Of a stretch of DNA of 64,000 nucleotides, positions 33,327 through 43,292 are shown piece by piece. The position numbers were made by a program, and so were the translations under genes. The DNA comes from Massospora cicadina (taxonomy: Eukaryota; Entomophthoromycota; Entomophthoromycetes; Entomophthorales; Entomophthoraceae), in NCBI GenBank assembly GCA_022478985.1, contig JAKSZP010014447.1, forward strand, positions 1 to 64,000, written 5' to 3'. Every line of letters starts with the position of its first letter. Position 1 is the first letter of the stretch. The notes beneath the pieces were generated by a model, which saw only the letters and a program-made list of their open reading frames with translations, was not told the DNA's origin and did no database searches.

Positions 33327-34497
33327 TGACCTATAAGCTCTGGGTGTGAAACATCTTTTCTATGGCATCAACTTTGTCTGGTATGGGCTGGATGTCATAC
33401 TTTAAAACTTTGTGTCCTATGAAACCTATTTATAACTGGAAGATAGAGCATTCTAGAGGTTTAAGCTTTGTAGAAGCCTTCTAGAGATAATTGAAAACTT
33501 TCATGAGATGCTCAAAGTGTCCATTAAAGGTTTTTAGAAAACAGTAATGTCATCTAGGTAGACGAGGACACACAACAGCTTTAAGTCCCTGAGGATACCA
33601 TCCATGGCACGTCGGAAAGTGGAGGTGCATTACAGAGGCCCTGGGGTATCCTCATGGGCTCAAATAGTCCCTTGTTAGCTATGAGTAAGCACTTGGCTCA
33701 AAATTCAGGTGCAAGCTCCACTTTTTAAATACCTGCTAGCAAGGTCCATTGTAGAAAAGTAATGTAATCTGGCGAGCAGTTGGAGGGAGTTATCAATTTG
33801 GGGCAGAGGATAACTGTCCTTCTTGGTGATGGAGTTGGGCTGTCAATAGTACATCATTACCCAGTGGCTGCCATCCTTCTTGTGAACCAGTAGGAGAGAA
33901 GAGGCCCAAGGGCTGCACAAAGGCACTAGGAGTCTGGCGTTAAGTACTTGTCTGAGCTCCACTGCCAGTTGGGATTCTTCACCCTTGCTCTTTTGGTAAG
34001 AAAGGGACTGGAAGGGGGAGAGTCTCCAATCTCTACATAATGTAGGGCTCCGTTCATTTTCCCACAGTCATAGGCTAAGGCCAAAAATAGGTCTGAATAT
34101 TCCTCTAACAATTCTAGCACTTTATGCTGTTGGTATTCAGTGAGGTCCTTTCAGATACTAGTGTTGGCCCAAGTCACCAACAAGGGCATTTCAACCTAAA
34201 GTCCCTTAGGCACCAAAATTATGGATATCGCAACAGCCTCCACTGGTAGGAGGCAGACATAAGCGGCAGGACTGTTTGGGCCTACAACCTTGGATTTGTC
34301 ATCGAGGTTAGCCAACAATACTGATATAGACCTGGCATAAACTAGATCTATAATTCTCAGACAGATTAGCACTTCATTGGCGGATGGGTTGTCTAGGCCT
34401 CAGATTTCCAGCAGGTATCTGGATGGGATGTTAACATGGACCCAGGTGACAGCAATGACTTGGTATTTAGGAGGTATTGTAGACGCCCTAGGTAAAT
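33327..34497 (-). pseudogene. G2 (gypsy) pre-RT and RT fragment
   Basis: Minus strand, homologous to G1 37640-38760. Includes LELLEEYSDLFLALAYDCGK (G1: LELLKEYLDLFLTFTYDFGR) and, after shifts, remnants of the RT: DLASRY, FRRAMDGILRDLK and a counterpart of the last G1 block before the tether. Cut on one side by G4 and on the other by G1. Confidence 0.7.
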
Positions 34498-34502
34498 ATC
34501 AT

Positions 34503-34916
34503 TATCGTAATTTGAGATAGCAGTTGAATCAAATTCACCACTTCCAGATTGGGTCATACCAAATCAGTCTCTGAACCTACCCAAAGTAAATCGGCTTCAG
34601 GAACCCCTCCCCAATCTTGGAGTCACATGGGGTGGCGTTTCCACCAATTTGGTCAGGTGGGCGACACAATCCATTGAGGATGCCCATGATGAGGCCATTC
34701 CAGAAGATCAGTAAATATCCTGAATGGATGAGGCCCCAATGATCCCTGAGGCACCGAGTCCCAATACACCCTATAAATATCAAATCCTTCTAAGCCTAAT
34801 AAGTTATCTAATAACTTACCTAACTTTTGCATTTCCTTCTTGACCTTTTCTGTAAATTAGAAGCTTAAAGCCACCTTCAGACCTTGGCGCCAGTCTAGAG
34901 AACTGTAGTACTGACA
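34503..34916 (+). mobile_element. G1 5' LTR (TSD ATCAT)
   Basis: Pairs with 40603-41017. ATCAT flanks the element at 34498-34502 and 41018-41022. Both LTRs start TATC where the related G2 LTR has TGTC, a G to A change in the normally invariant TG. It ends CTGACA. The primer-binding region TGTGCTCACTACAGGGGGC follows at 34922-34940 and recurs in G3 and G7. Confidence 0.85.
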
Positions 34917-35183
34917 AGAGTTGTGCTCACTACAGGGGGCTTTAAGCTGTCTCAAGTGAAAACGTCTATCACGATGGAAAATCTAGCAGCCTATAAGGCC
35001 AAGCCGCTGGTTGGTCGAGAAGCATTGCCCAATAGGTTAGTACCTCGTGCAATGAAATACTGGCCAGTCAACCTGAAATATTAAACTTTTGAGCCACTTT
35101 CCAGTTCACCCTGCCTTCTATTGATGGAAATCAGTACCAACTTCAATATAAAAACCTTATTGAGGTAATCCCACAACTGATAA

Positions 35184-36930
35184 ATGTCATCTACTCTGCG
35201 GGTGCCCGCACTAGTTGTTCCCACACCTCCGCCATTCCATCTACTATGCGGGACTCTACAGCTTGGCCCAGCTGCCGCCAGCAGAACTCACATTTGGCCT
35301 CAAACGTTACCTCCGCCATTTCGTTCACACCACTATCCATCACCTACTCCAACTGTTTGGGTTGCACCATCAAGAAGTCTCACTCCAACTGGGGCTCACC
35401 CAGGCCTTACACACCCACCTCATAAATTTCTATAATGCAGCCTCCCCCTTTGTTCATGACAACTGCAAGGCCATAATTGATAATCAATGGCTGATTAATG
35501 AAGTCCGAGATCAGGTAATGGTGTTAGATCACAGGATCTTCGGTTATCTTGGGGATGAGCTGCATCAGAACATCCAACACCTTGAAACAACTTGGAATCA
35601 ACGCCTCCTTCAAGTCAAGGATCTGGTACAGACCCTACAACAACACTATCAGGAGCTGGTTTTTCGCAACTACCCATTTAGGGGTGAAGGTCCTGAAGGG
35701 CCTCAGGGGCCTGAAGGCCCTGTGGGGCGTGAGGGGCCTAAAGGGCCAGAGGGTCCCCGTGGACCCCAGGTCCCTCATCTCCCACCACTGCTGGCCCTGA
35801 GGACCCCCTGGCGGAAGGATGTGATATCAGCCTTGGCTGTTTTACGTGAACAAATTCAGAATGTAGCCAAAGGATGCAGACTCCAAATGTATGGAGTCCC
35901 TCTTGACCCTAGGGTCTCCATAGATGCTCTGTCAGATGAAATGGGCAACTTAAGTTTTTTTTACCAAGCTTACTGATGCCCATATCTCTTGGCTGGAGCA
36001 AACTTTTCAAGGGCTTGAGACCCGCCTGACTACCCTTGAAGACCAGTTTCACCGCCAGAATGCTGACATACATTCTCTAAAAGAGCAAATCGCGGACAAG
36101 GCTTCCGTTTCCTCCCTCAACCAAAATTGGGACGATGTCCAGGAGGAACTTGAGGGCCTACAACGCCAGCTAGACAAGCAGGGCCCCCGCAACTATGCAG
36201 AAACTGAGGTTTCAGAGACGGCACCTAAACCATGGTTTTAACACCCTCTTCGCTCCTCTGGTAACTAACTTTAAACCTAGTTTTAAAGAAAGGTTCATTC
36301 CCGTCCAAGAGAGCATTGCATCCTTCCTTTATGCTTATGTGAGCTCCATGGAGGAGGCCACTGATTGGCAGAAGGTAAAACATATCCACTTCTGCCTAGA
36401 TAGCACTGTCCAGGAGATCATGACCCCTCACTTGAAGGAGTGCACAACTAGGGATCAGGTCCTCACTGCTTTAATCCAAGAGTCTGGCAGCAACCAAACA
36501 CTAGCCAACCAAAAACAGGCCTTCATGGGTATCTGACTGAACAAAGGAGAAATCACCACAGAGTTCTCCTGCCACTTTTATGCCCAAGCTCAACCCTTTG
36601 TCACCACGAATCATCTCACCCTGGACAACACTATTACCGCTGTCATTTTAGCATTGGGATCTTATCTCAAGGTCCAAATGCATATAATTGGCCAGAAGAA
36701 TGTTTTTACCTGCATCCTAGAAATCAAGGAGACCCTTAATGAGATCTCTATGTCGACTTTACACTTTAAGGCTACCTCTACAGGCCCCTCTAACCATCCT
36801 AGAGTCCATGTGGTCAAAACCAGAAAAATCTTCGATCTAAAAGCACTTACTGTAATGGTTCCAGACACAGTGCCAAGAACTTCTGGAAACGACTTGCTGA
36901 GGAGGCGGGAAAAGAGCAGTCAGCATGAAG
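35184..36930 (+). pseudogene. G1 gag with collagen-like and coiled-coil segments
   Basis: ATG at 35184 (MSSTLRVPALVVP), then a shift into the 35215-35976 frame. Residues about 156-187 of that frame are Gly-x-y repeats (GPEGPQGPEGPVGREGPKGP and more), followed after another shift by a probable coiled coil (LEQTFQGLETRLTTLEDQF, 35990-36050). From 36195 comes a capsid-like region (FKERFIPVQESIASFLYAYV). Near 36850 is a worn zinc knuckle (YCNGSRHSAKNFW) that has lost cysteines. Its G2 counterpart keeps CKYCNGFNHSIKTCW. Frameshifts and stops inactivate the gene. Collagen-like Gag is unusual but fits a coat-forming structural role; that function is inferred. Confidence 0.75.
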
Positions 36931-37082
36931 GATGAGGCATATCGTGCTGACAACCCTACCCAGCCTCAAGAATCCCCCACAACTTTGAACAAACTAGGAG
37001 CTATGGCATCTGGAGAAGAAGTTTTATATCTAATGATAATAAAGAAATTGATACTGCTTACTCTTCTTCTGATGACACTCCT

Positions 37083-40000
37083 ATGTTCCTCACCCTGCCG
37101 CCCCAATTTGGAAGTCTGGTCACCTGGGTCACATATCAAGTTCATAAAATATTAGTCCATGCCATAGTTGACAGTCGCTCCCTGGTGAATATCATATCCT
37201 CCAAGTTGATGAAATGCATCAAGATTGCTCCTGATATGCCTCACTATATGGAATATGGCACAGCTGGACCCCAGTACACCCAATTTATAGGGGCTTATTC
37301 CTCTCTACTAATACAATATTGGAAGCTCTCTGTAGACACGCCCGCCATCACTCTGGATAACCCTAGCTATGCCCTGATCCTCAGGACTCAGTTTCTTCAA
37401 GACTATTTGGCAGTGCTCCATTATGACGGCGGCTTTCTATCCTTACTTGGTCATTGTATCCCACTTATCTTTGAGACCCCCATGACTCCAAAACCGAGGT
37501 TAAAGCCAGGGCTTGTCTTCTAGAGAGTGAAAGCTGAATCAATCAGCTCAAATATCACATTAGAGGTTCCCAAGTCTGACTGCCACCTCCTGCTGTTGAT
37601 GGGCAAGAAGGCATGCAATTTATTTATCTAAGGCAAATACCATTCCCCCAAAATCTCAGGTCATTTCCTATACCCGGGTCCATGTCAACATCCCATTGGT
37701 GTACCTGCTAGAGGTCTGAGGCCTAGACAACCCAACCCCAAAGGAGGTGTTAACTTGTCTGGGGATCCAAGATCTAACTTTCGCCAGATCTATATCAGTG
37801 CTGTTGGTCAACCTTACTGATAACCCAGAAATAGTAGGTCCAAAAAGCCCTGCTACCTATGTACGCCTACTACCAGTGGAATTTATCGCTGACGTCCAAA
37901 ACTTTGGGGACTTGAGAGACTTTGGCTTGGAAGCTCCACCCCCAGTTAGTCTGGTTAATACTAATATCAGTAAAGACCTCTCGGATGACCAACAACATAA
38001 GGTCCTAGAGTTGTTGAAAGAATATTTGGACCTATTTTTAACCTTCACCTATGACTTTGGAAGAATGAACAGAGTCCTCCATCATGTAGAAACTGGGGAT
38101 GCTCCTCTCTTCTGGTCCTGACCTTACCAAAAGAGCAAGGTCGAGGAGCCCAGGTGACTGTTGAGCTAAAACAACTACTTGGCGCTGGACTCCTGGTACC
38201 CTCATGCAGCCCTTGGGCCTCTCCTCTTCTGCTGGTTTGGAAGGACAGTAGCCATCAGGTAGTGATGGATTATCAATAACTTAATTCCATCACTAAAAAG
38301 GACAATTATCCTTTACCTGGAATTGATGATTCCCTTCATCTACTCGCCAGATCCCAATAATTTTCCACCATGGACCTTTCCAGCGGGTATTGGCAGGTTG
38401 AGCTCGCCTCTGAGGACCGGTCTAAGTGTGCGCTCATAGCCAATGAGGGACTATTCGAGCCCACCAGGATGCCCCAAGGCCTTTGTAACGCCCCAGCCAC
38501 TTTCCAACATGCCATGGATGGGATCCTTGGGGACTTGAAGCTTTCCTACATCCTTGTTTATCTATATGACATAACCATTTTTCCTCAGACCTTTAATGGG
38601 CACATCAAGCATCTACGGGAAGTCTTCAATTGGCTATGAAGGGCGTCCATAAAGCTAAAATTCTCGAAGTTCTCCTTCTTTCAGTTTAAATTAGAGTTCC
38701 TGGGGCACAAGGTTTCAAAGGATGGCATCCAACCTATACCAGACAAGGTTGCCGCCATAGAAAAGATTATGCGCCCTCAAAGCTTAAGGGATATTCAGGT
38801 ATTCCTAGGCATGGTGGGCTATTATTGGCAGTTTATTCCCCAGTTGGCCAACCTTGCTGAGCCGCTGTTCTACCTCCTGCAGAAAAATGTGTTATTCGAG
38901 TGGCGGCCTGAACAAGAACAGGCTTTTAATGCCTTGAGAACCGTTCTATGTGCTAAAACCATTCTATTCCACCCGCGCTTTGACCAACCCTTCTTGCTAT
39001 TTATGTATGCAAGTGATGTTGCCGTTGGGGCTATCCTAGCCCAGCATGATGAGAACCAAGTCAATCATCCTGTGGCCTATTTTAGTAAGACGCTAAATAA
39101 AGCTGAACGGAACTACAGCGTCACCAAGAGGGAATGCCTGGCTGTCTCGCTAGCCATCAAACATTTCTGGCCTTATCTCTACGTTACTCAAATTAATATC
39201 ATTACAGCCCACTCCTCTCTTCGGTGGCTCCAGCAAATGAAGAACCTAGATGAATGATTAGCCAGGTGGGCTTTACAACTGCAGAACTATGATTATACCA
39301 TTGTCCATTGTGCTGGCGCAATTCATCATAATGCTGACGGTCTCTCCAGGATGCCGGTTCTAGCAGCATTGGCTCCTGAGGAGGACCAGCTGTATGATCT
39401 AATAATACCGCCCTTAGCAGTGGAAGTTGGAAACCCTGAAGGTCCAAACTGAACTCTGAAGGATGACTCGTGAAACATAAGTTAATGATGGACTGCTTTA
39501 CAAGAAGGTCAAAAAGAGTGGCTCCCTTACATCTGCCCCTCCTCCAGAAATGATTTTATACTAGAAGGCCATTCTACTGTGGGACATGGGGCCGTCAAAA
39601 AGGCTCACAAGTGGCTGAAGTCACGATGCTACTGGGACCGCATAGTAGAGACTATCCAGAAGGTCCTGGAATCATGAATGACTTGCTGATCGCAAGACTG
39701 AGCAACCCTCAATTCCAACATTCAGTTGTTGCCCCAACTGGGACCTTCAATGTGGTAAGTAATGATGTGGTGGGCCCTCTTCCCACTGGGCTGCATGGCC
39801 ATAAATATATTATCCTAGCCGTGGACCATCAAAATAAGTGGGTTGAGGCGATTTCAGTCCCAGCTGCTACTGCCAAAGTCACAGTCCTTTTCCTTGTTTG
39901 ATCGGTTTTCATCCAGCATGGGTGCCCCCAAACCTTACTTTCAGACAATGGGTTAAACTTCACCTCAAAGGTAGTACAAGAACTTACCTCGCTATTCAGC

Positions 40001-40600
40001 ACTACCCAGAGTTTCGCTGCAAATTACCATCCCTCCACTAATGGGGCGATTGAATGGGCTAACACAACTCTTATTTCCATTCTTCAAAAATTAGCTGCCT
40101 CGGACCCTGCTCATTGGAACCATTATCTACCCAGCGCCTTGCTTGCCTACCGAGTAAGCTACCATCAAGTTATCAAGATGTCCCCATTTGAAGCCCTATA
40201 TGGGCGGCATCTTGGATGCCTTTAAGCGTCCAGCCAATGCTTGAGACCTCCACCCCTGAGAACTCTGAATTAATAATGAGGGCCATAGCTGATGAAATTG
40301 TCTGGCTTCAAGCCCAAGTCACTCAAGCCATTATCACCACTGGAAGAGAGACATCCTGATTTAATCTTGGACGACCCTCCTTACCAAATTTTCAATTTTG
40401 TGATCTTGTTCTCTTTTATCACCATTGACCTGGAGGCTGACAAAATAAGCTAGACATACTTTGGTCTGGACCCTATAATGTCCTTCATAGGGTGGAGTCC
40501 AATTACTCCATTGCCAACATCAATCAAGGAACCATGGTTAATCTGGTGCATGGTCGGTTCCTGCAGCTGTACTCCCCCTCTGACAGGATCTTGATGGGGC
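37083..40600 (+). pseudogene. G1 pol: protease, RT, RNase H, integrase
   Basis: Order protease (37083-37523; AIVDSRSLVNIIS, DSG changed to DSR), RT (38370-38639; DLSSGYWQVELASEDRSKCA, RMPQGLCNAPATFQHAMDGI, YLYD instead of YLDD), RNase H (38769-39257 and on to 39350; FLGMVGYYWQFIPQLANL, ASDVAVGAILAQHD, NADGLSRMP), integrase zinc finger (H-x3-H kept near 39570, the C-x2-C pair lost at a stop), integrase core (39611-40230; VGPLPTGLHGHKYIILAVDH, QHGCPQTLLSDNGLNFTS) and a GPY/F module (WSGPYNVLHRVESNYSIANI, 40450-40520). A purine tract precedes the 3' LTR. Multiple stops; the RT catalytic change alone would abolish activity. Confidence 0.85.
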
Positions 40601-40602
40601 GT

Positions 40603-41017
40603 TATCAGACTTTGATATAGTGATTGAATCAAATTCCTCACTTCTGTATCAGGCCATACAAAATTGGTTTCCAAACCTACCCAAAGTGAATCAGCTTCAG
40701 GAACCCTCTTTATAATCTCGGAGTCATGTGGGGCGGCGTTTCCACCAATTTGGTCAGGTGGGCGACACAATACATTGAGGATGCCCATGAGGAGGCCATT
40801 GAAGAAGATCAGTAAAGATCCTGAATGGATGAGGCCCTGATGATCCCTGAGGCACCGAGTCCCAACACACCCTATAAATATCAAATCCTTCTAAGCCTAA
40901 TAAATTATTTTGATAACTTACCTAACTTTTCATTTCCTTCTCTACCTTTTCTGTAAATTAGCAGCTTCGAGTCACCTTTTGACCTTGGCGCCAGTCTAGA
41001 AAACTGTAGCGCTGACA
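40603..41017 (+). mobile_element. G1 3' LTR
   Basis: Near-copy of 34503-34916, with visible divergence (e.g. GTGATTGAATC against GCAGTTGAATC). Followed by ATCAT at 41018-41022, the TSD. Beyond it G2 sequence resumes on the minus strand. Confidence 0.85.
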
Positions 41018-41945
41018 ATCATCATACCTTCTTGTATGTCAACACCAGGAGGGAATTGTTCTCAAGAGTTCCTTACATGATATTTGAGCTGATGATTTGG
41101 CCCTCACTCTCTAGTAGGCATTCTTAAGCCTTGACCTCCATCTTAGAGTCACAGGAGGTTTCAAAGATCATAGGGACCCAATGACCTAGTAGGGATAGAA
41201 AGTCATAATCATAATAGATACTGCTGAGTAGTCTCAGAGGAACTGGGTTCCAAGGAGCAGGTCATAGCTAGGGGTTATCTAGTGTGATGGTGGGGGTGTT
41301 TACAGTGAGCTTTACGAATTAAATATGTAAGGAAGAATAGGCCCCTATAAACTGAGTACATTGTGGGCCAGCCGTGCTATACTCCATATAGTGGGGCAAG
41401 TCTGGAGCAATCTTTATGCACTTTATTAACTGGGATAAAATAACATTCATGGGTGAGCCACTGTCAACTATGGGGAAAACTGGAATCTTATGAACTAAAA
41501 CTGTGCCATGGATGACCAGGCTTCTAAACTGGAGAGGTAGCATGAGAAATATGGGAGAGTCATCAGAAGAATAGTAAGTAGTATCAATTTTTTCTAATCA
41601 ACAGGTACCAAAATCTCTTATTCAGGTACAATAGCTCTAGGATTGTGAGAGGTTATGGAGGATCCTTGAGGCGTAGTATGGATGTCAGAATGAAGCGCCT
41701 CTTCCTTCATGCTGACAGCCCTTTTTCTGCCTCCTCATCAAGTTGTTTCCAGCAGGTCTTAATGCTATGGTTGAAACCATTACAGTATTTGCATCAAGGT
41801 TGAGGATTCTTCTGTCTTTTAACCACATGGACTCAAGGATGGTTGGAGGGACATGAAGAGGTAGCCTTGGAGTATAGGATTGACAAAGGGATCACATTAA
41901 GTGCTTCCTTGATTTTCCAGAATCAGGTAAAACCATTATTTTGTT
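41018..41945 (-). pseudogene. G2 (gypsy) zinc knuckle and protease fragment
   Basis: Minus strand. An intact C-x2-C-x4-H-x4-C knuckle CKYCNGFNHSIKTC lies near 41800-41755. The protease follows at 41543-41319 with an intact DSGSPMNVILS active site and the same YMEYSTAGPQCTQFIGAYSS block as G1. The region is contiguous with 34497 once G1 is removed (AAGAAGGTATGATGAT joins the pre-RT). At about 41945 similarity to G1 stops abruptly and another element begins; the rest of the G2 gag and its 5' LTR are missing. Confidence 0.75.
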
Positions 41946-42189
41946 TTTTGAAGTTCTGAGTATCGCTCTCTTGATAATTAAATTCCAGCACAATTAATTG
42001 AGTCGAAGTTCCTTAAACTGATCCTCAATTTTTCCAGTGGCTTATGGTATTTGGACTGTTCAGAACCTCACTAGGCGTATTAAAATAGCCCCAACTCTTC
42101 TGGTCAATTTTGGGCTTATTTCCCTTCATAATTGGGAACCTCTTCTGAGGCACGTTTAGTTACAAGCAGGGGATTCAGTGCTTCCAGCT
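41946..42189 (-). pseudogene. 5' internal fragment of a G5-like element (PBS and gag start)
   Basis: Minus strand, homologous to 63571-63810. TGGAAGCACTGAATCCCC next to the LTR is the candidate primer-binding site. Then comes the start of gag (the better copy at 63.6 kb reads KIKPKIDQKIWCYFNTPSEF and LNSPNTTSHWKIED). The fragment stops inside gag where G2 begins. Confidence 0.65.
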
Positions 42190-43050
42190 TGTTGACACTT
42201 CTCCAAAGAAAAGATATAGATAAGAAATTAGAAAATAGATAAAATGATTTTATCTTTATCAAGAGGATATCTATTTTATAATCAGTTATTAAGCCAGGCG
42301 CCAGTGTTTAACCTCTAGGGCATCTCCTGGCCACATTCAAGCACAAAATTTCAACAGATAAAATCCACCTCAGTTTGGCCCTTGAACTGATATGACTGAG
42401 ACCTATTGCTAGATTTATTGATGGCAAAATACTCTCAAAATCAGGAGAATTTCAGGGACAAAAATTGAAATAAAAACATGCAAAATTGTCCTGGGATCTT
42501 CTTACTTTGAGTTTCTTCATACTGATGATGAAATACACTTTCTGTGAAATTCTTGCATTGATTGAAGTAGATGATGTACCCCTAATCAGGATGTTTGCAG
42601 GCCTTTCTCTTGATAGCACTAGGTACTCCCTTTTTGGCGGTCCATGTACAAGTGCTATCTTGCTGATTACATGGATCAACATATAGATTTGCCTTAGGGT
42701 GGAAAATTGATTACGTTAAACCATCTTTCAGTCCATGGGTCTTTAAGACGTTATCTTCAGGTTGATCCCAAACGATTTCTTATGCAAAGTGTTGGATATT
42801 GTTCCAATATCTGGGACCAATCGTCATTTTTTGATGTAGTTAAAACCAGCCACAATGCATGAGTGGATTTGGCCTAAGCTTTTTGATGAAGTAATTGATC
42901 AAATTGACATTGGGTTAATCAGCCCAAGCCAAGTAAATACAATAGGCTTGAGTTGAGAGTTAGAGTATTGGTTCAAGTATTGGAAGGATAATCGTCCCAA
43001 TCTGTTATAGTTAAAGAGTTTACTTTTGGGTCAACCACCATAGTCTGACA
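42190..43050 (-). mobile_element. LTR shared by G5 (as 3' LTR) and a downstream G5-like fragment (as 5' LTR)
   Basis: Minus strand: begins TGTCAGACTATGGTGG directly after a polypurine tract (AGTCAAGTGGGGGAAA, 43066-43051), and ends AAGTGTCAACA directly before a PBS. So it has the internal 3' end of one element on one side and the internal 5' start of another on the other side. Its last 210 bp match the LTR at 63811-64000. Length about 861 bp. No TSD expected or seen. Small plus-strand ORFs inside are chance. Confidence 0.6.
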
Positions 43051-43284
43051 TTTCCCCCACTTGACTTGAACATAAGCCTTAAGATTCCCAATTAGCTTTT
43101 GTTGATCTGTTATCTTCAGCCTGAACGCCTAATGATTTTAGAGTTGTGTCTTCTATTTGGTAACTTAAGCCCGAATTCCCAACGAGTCTGGAGTTGGATC
43201 CTCTCCCATCCTCAAGTGCAAACTAATGTATTAATTAAAATAAATATATTATTATATATATGTTGTTTTTTCTTTTTTTCTTTC
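43051..43284 (-). pseudogene. G5 3' internal end (integrase tail, 3' UTR, PPT)
   Basis: Once A2 is removed the minus strand reads VGPFKVIDLFKKEKKKKQ across the joint, then untranslated AT-rich sequence, a block AAGTTACCAAATAGAAGACA and the polypurine tract next to the LTR. Confidence 0.6.
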
Positions 43285-43292
43285 TTAAATAG

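Noticed and set aside
35680..35780. Host collagen-like gene
   Set aside because: It lies between LTRs in the Gag position of G1, with capsid, knuckle and pol following.
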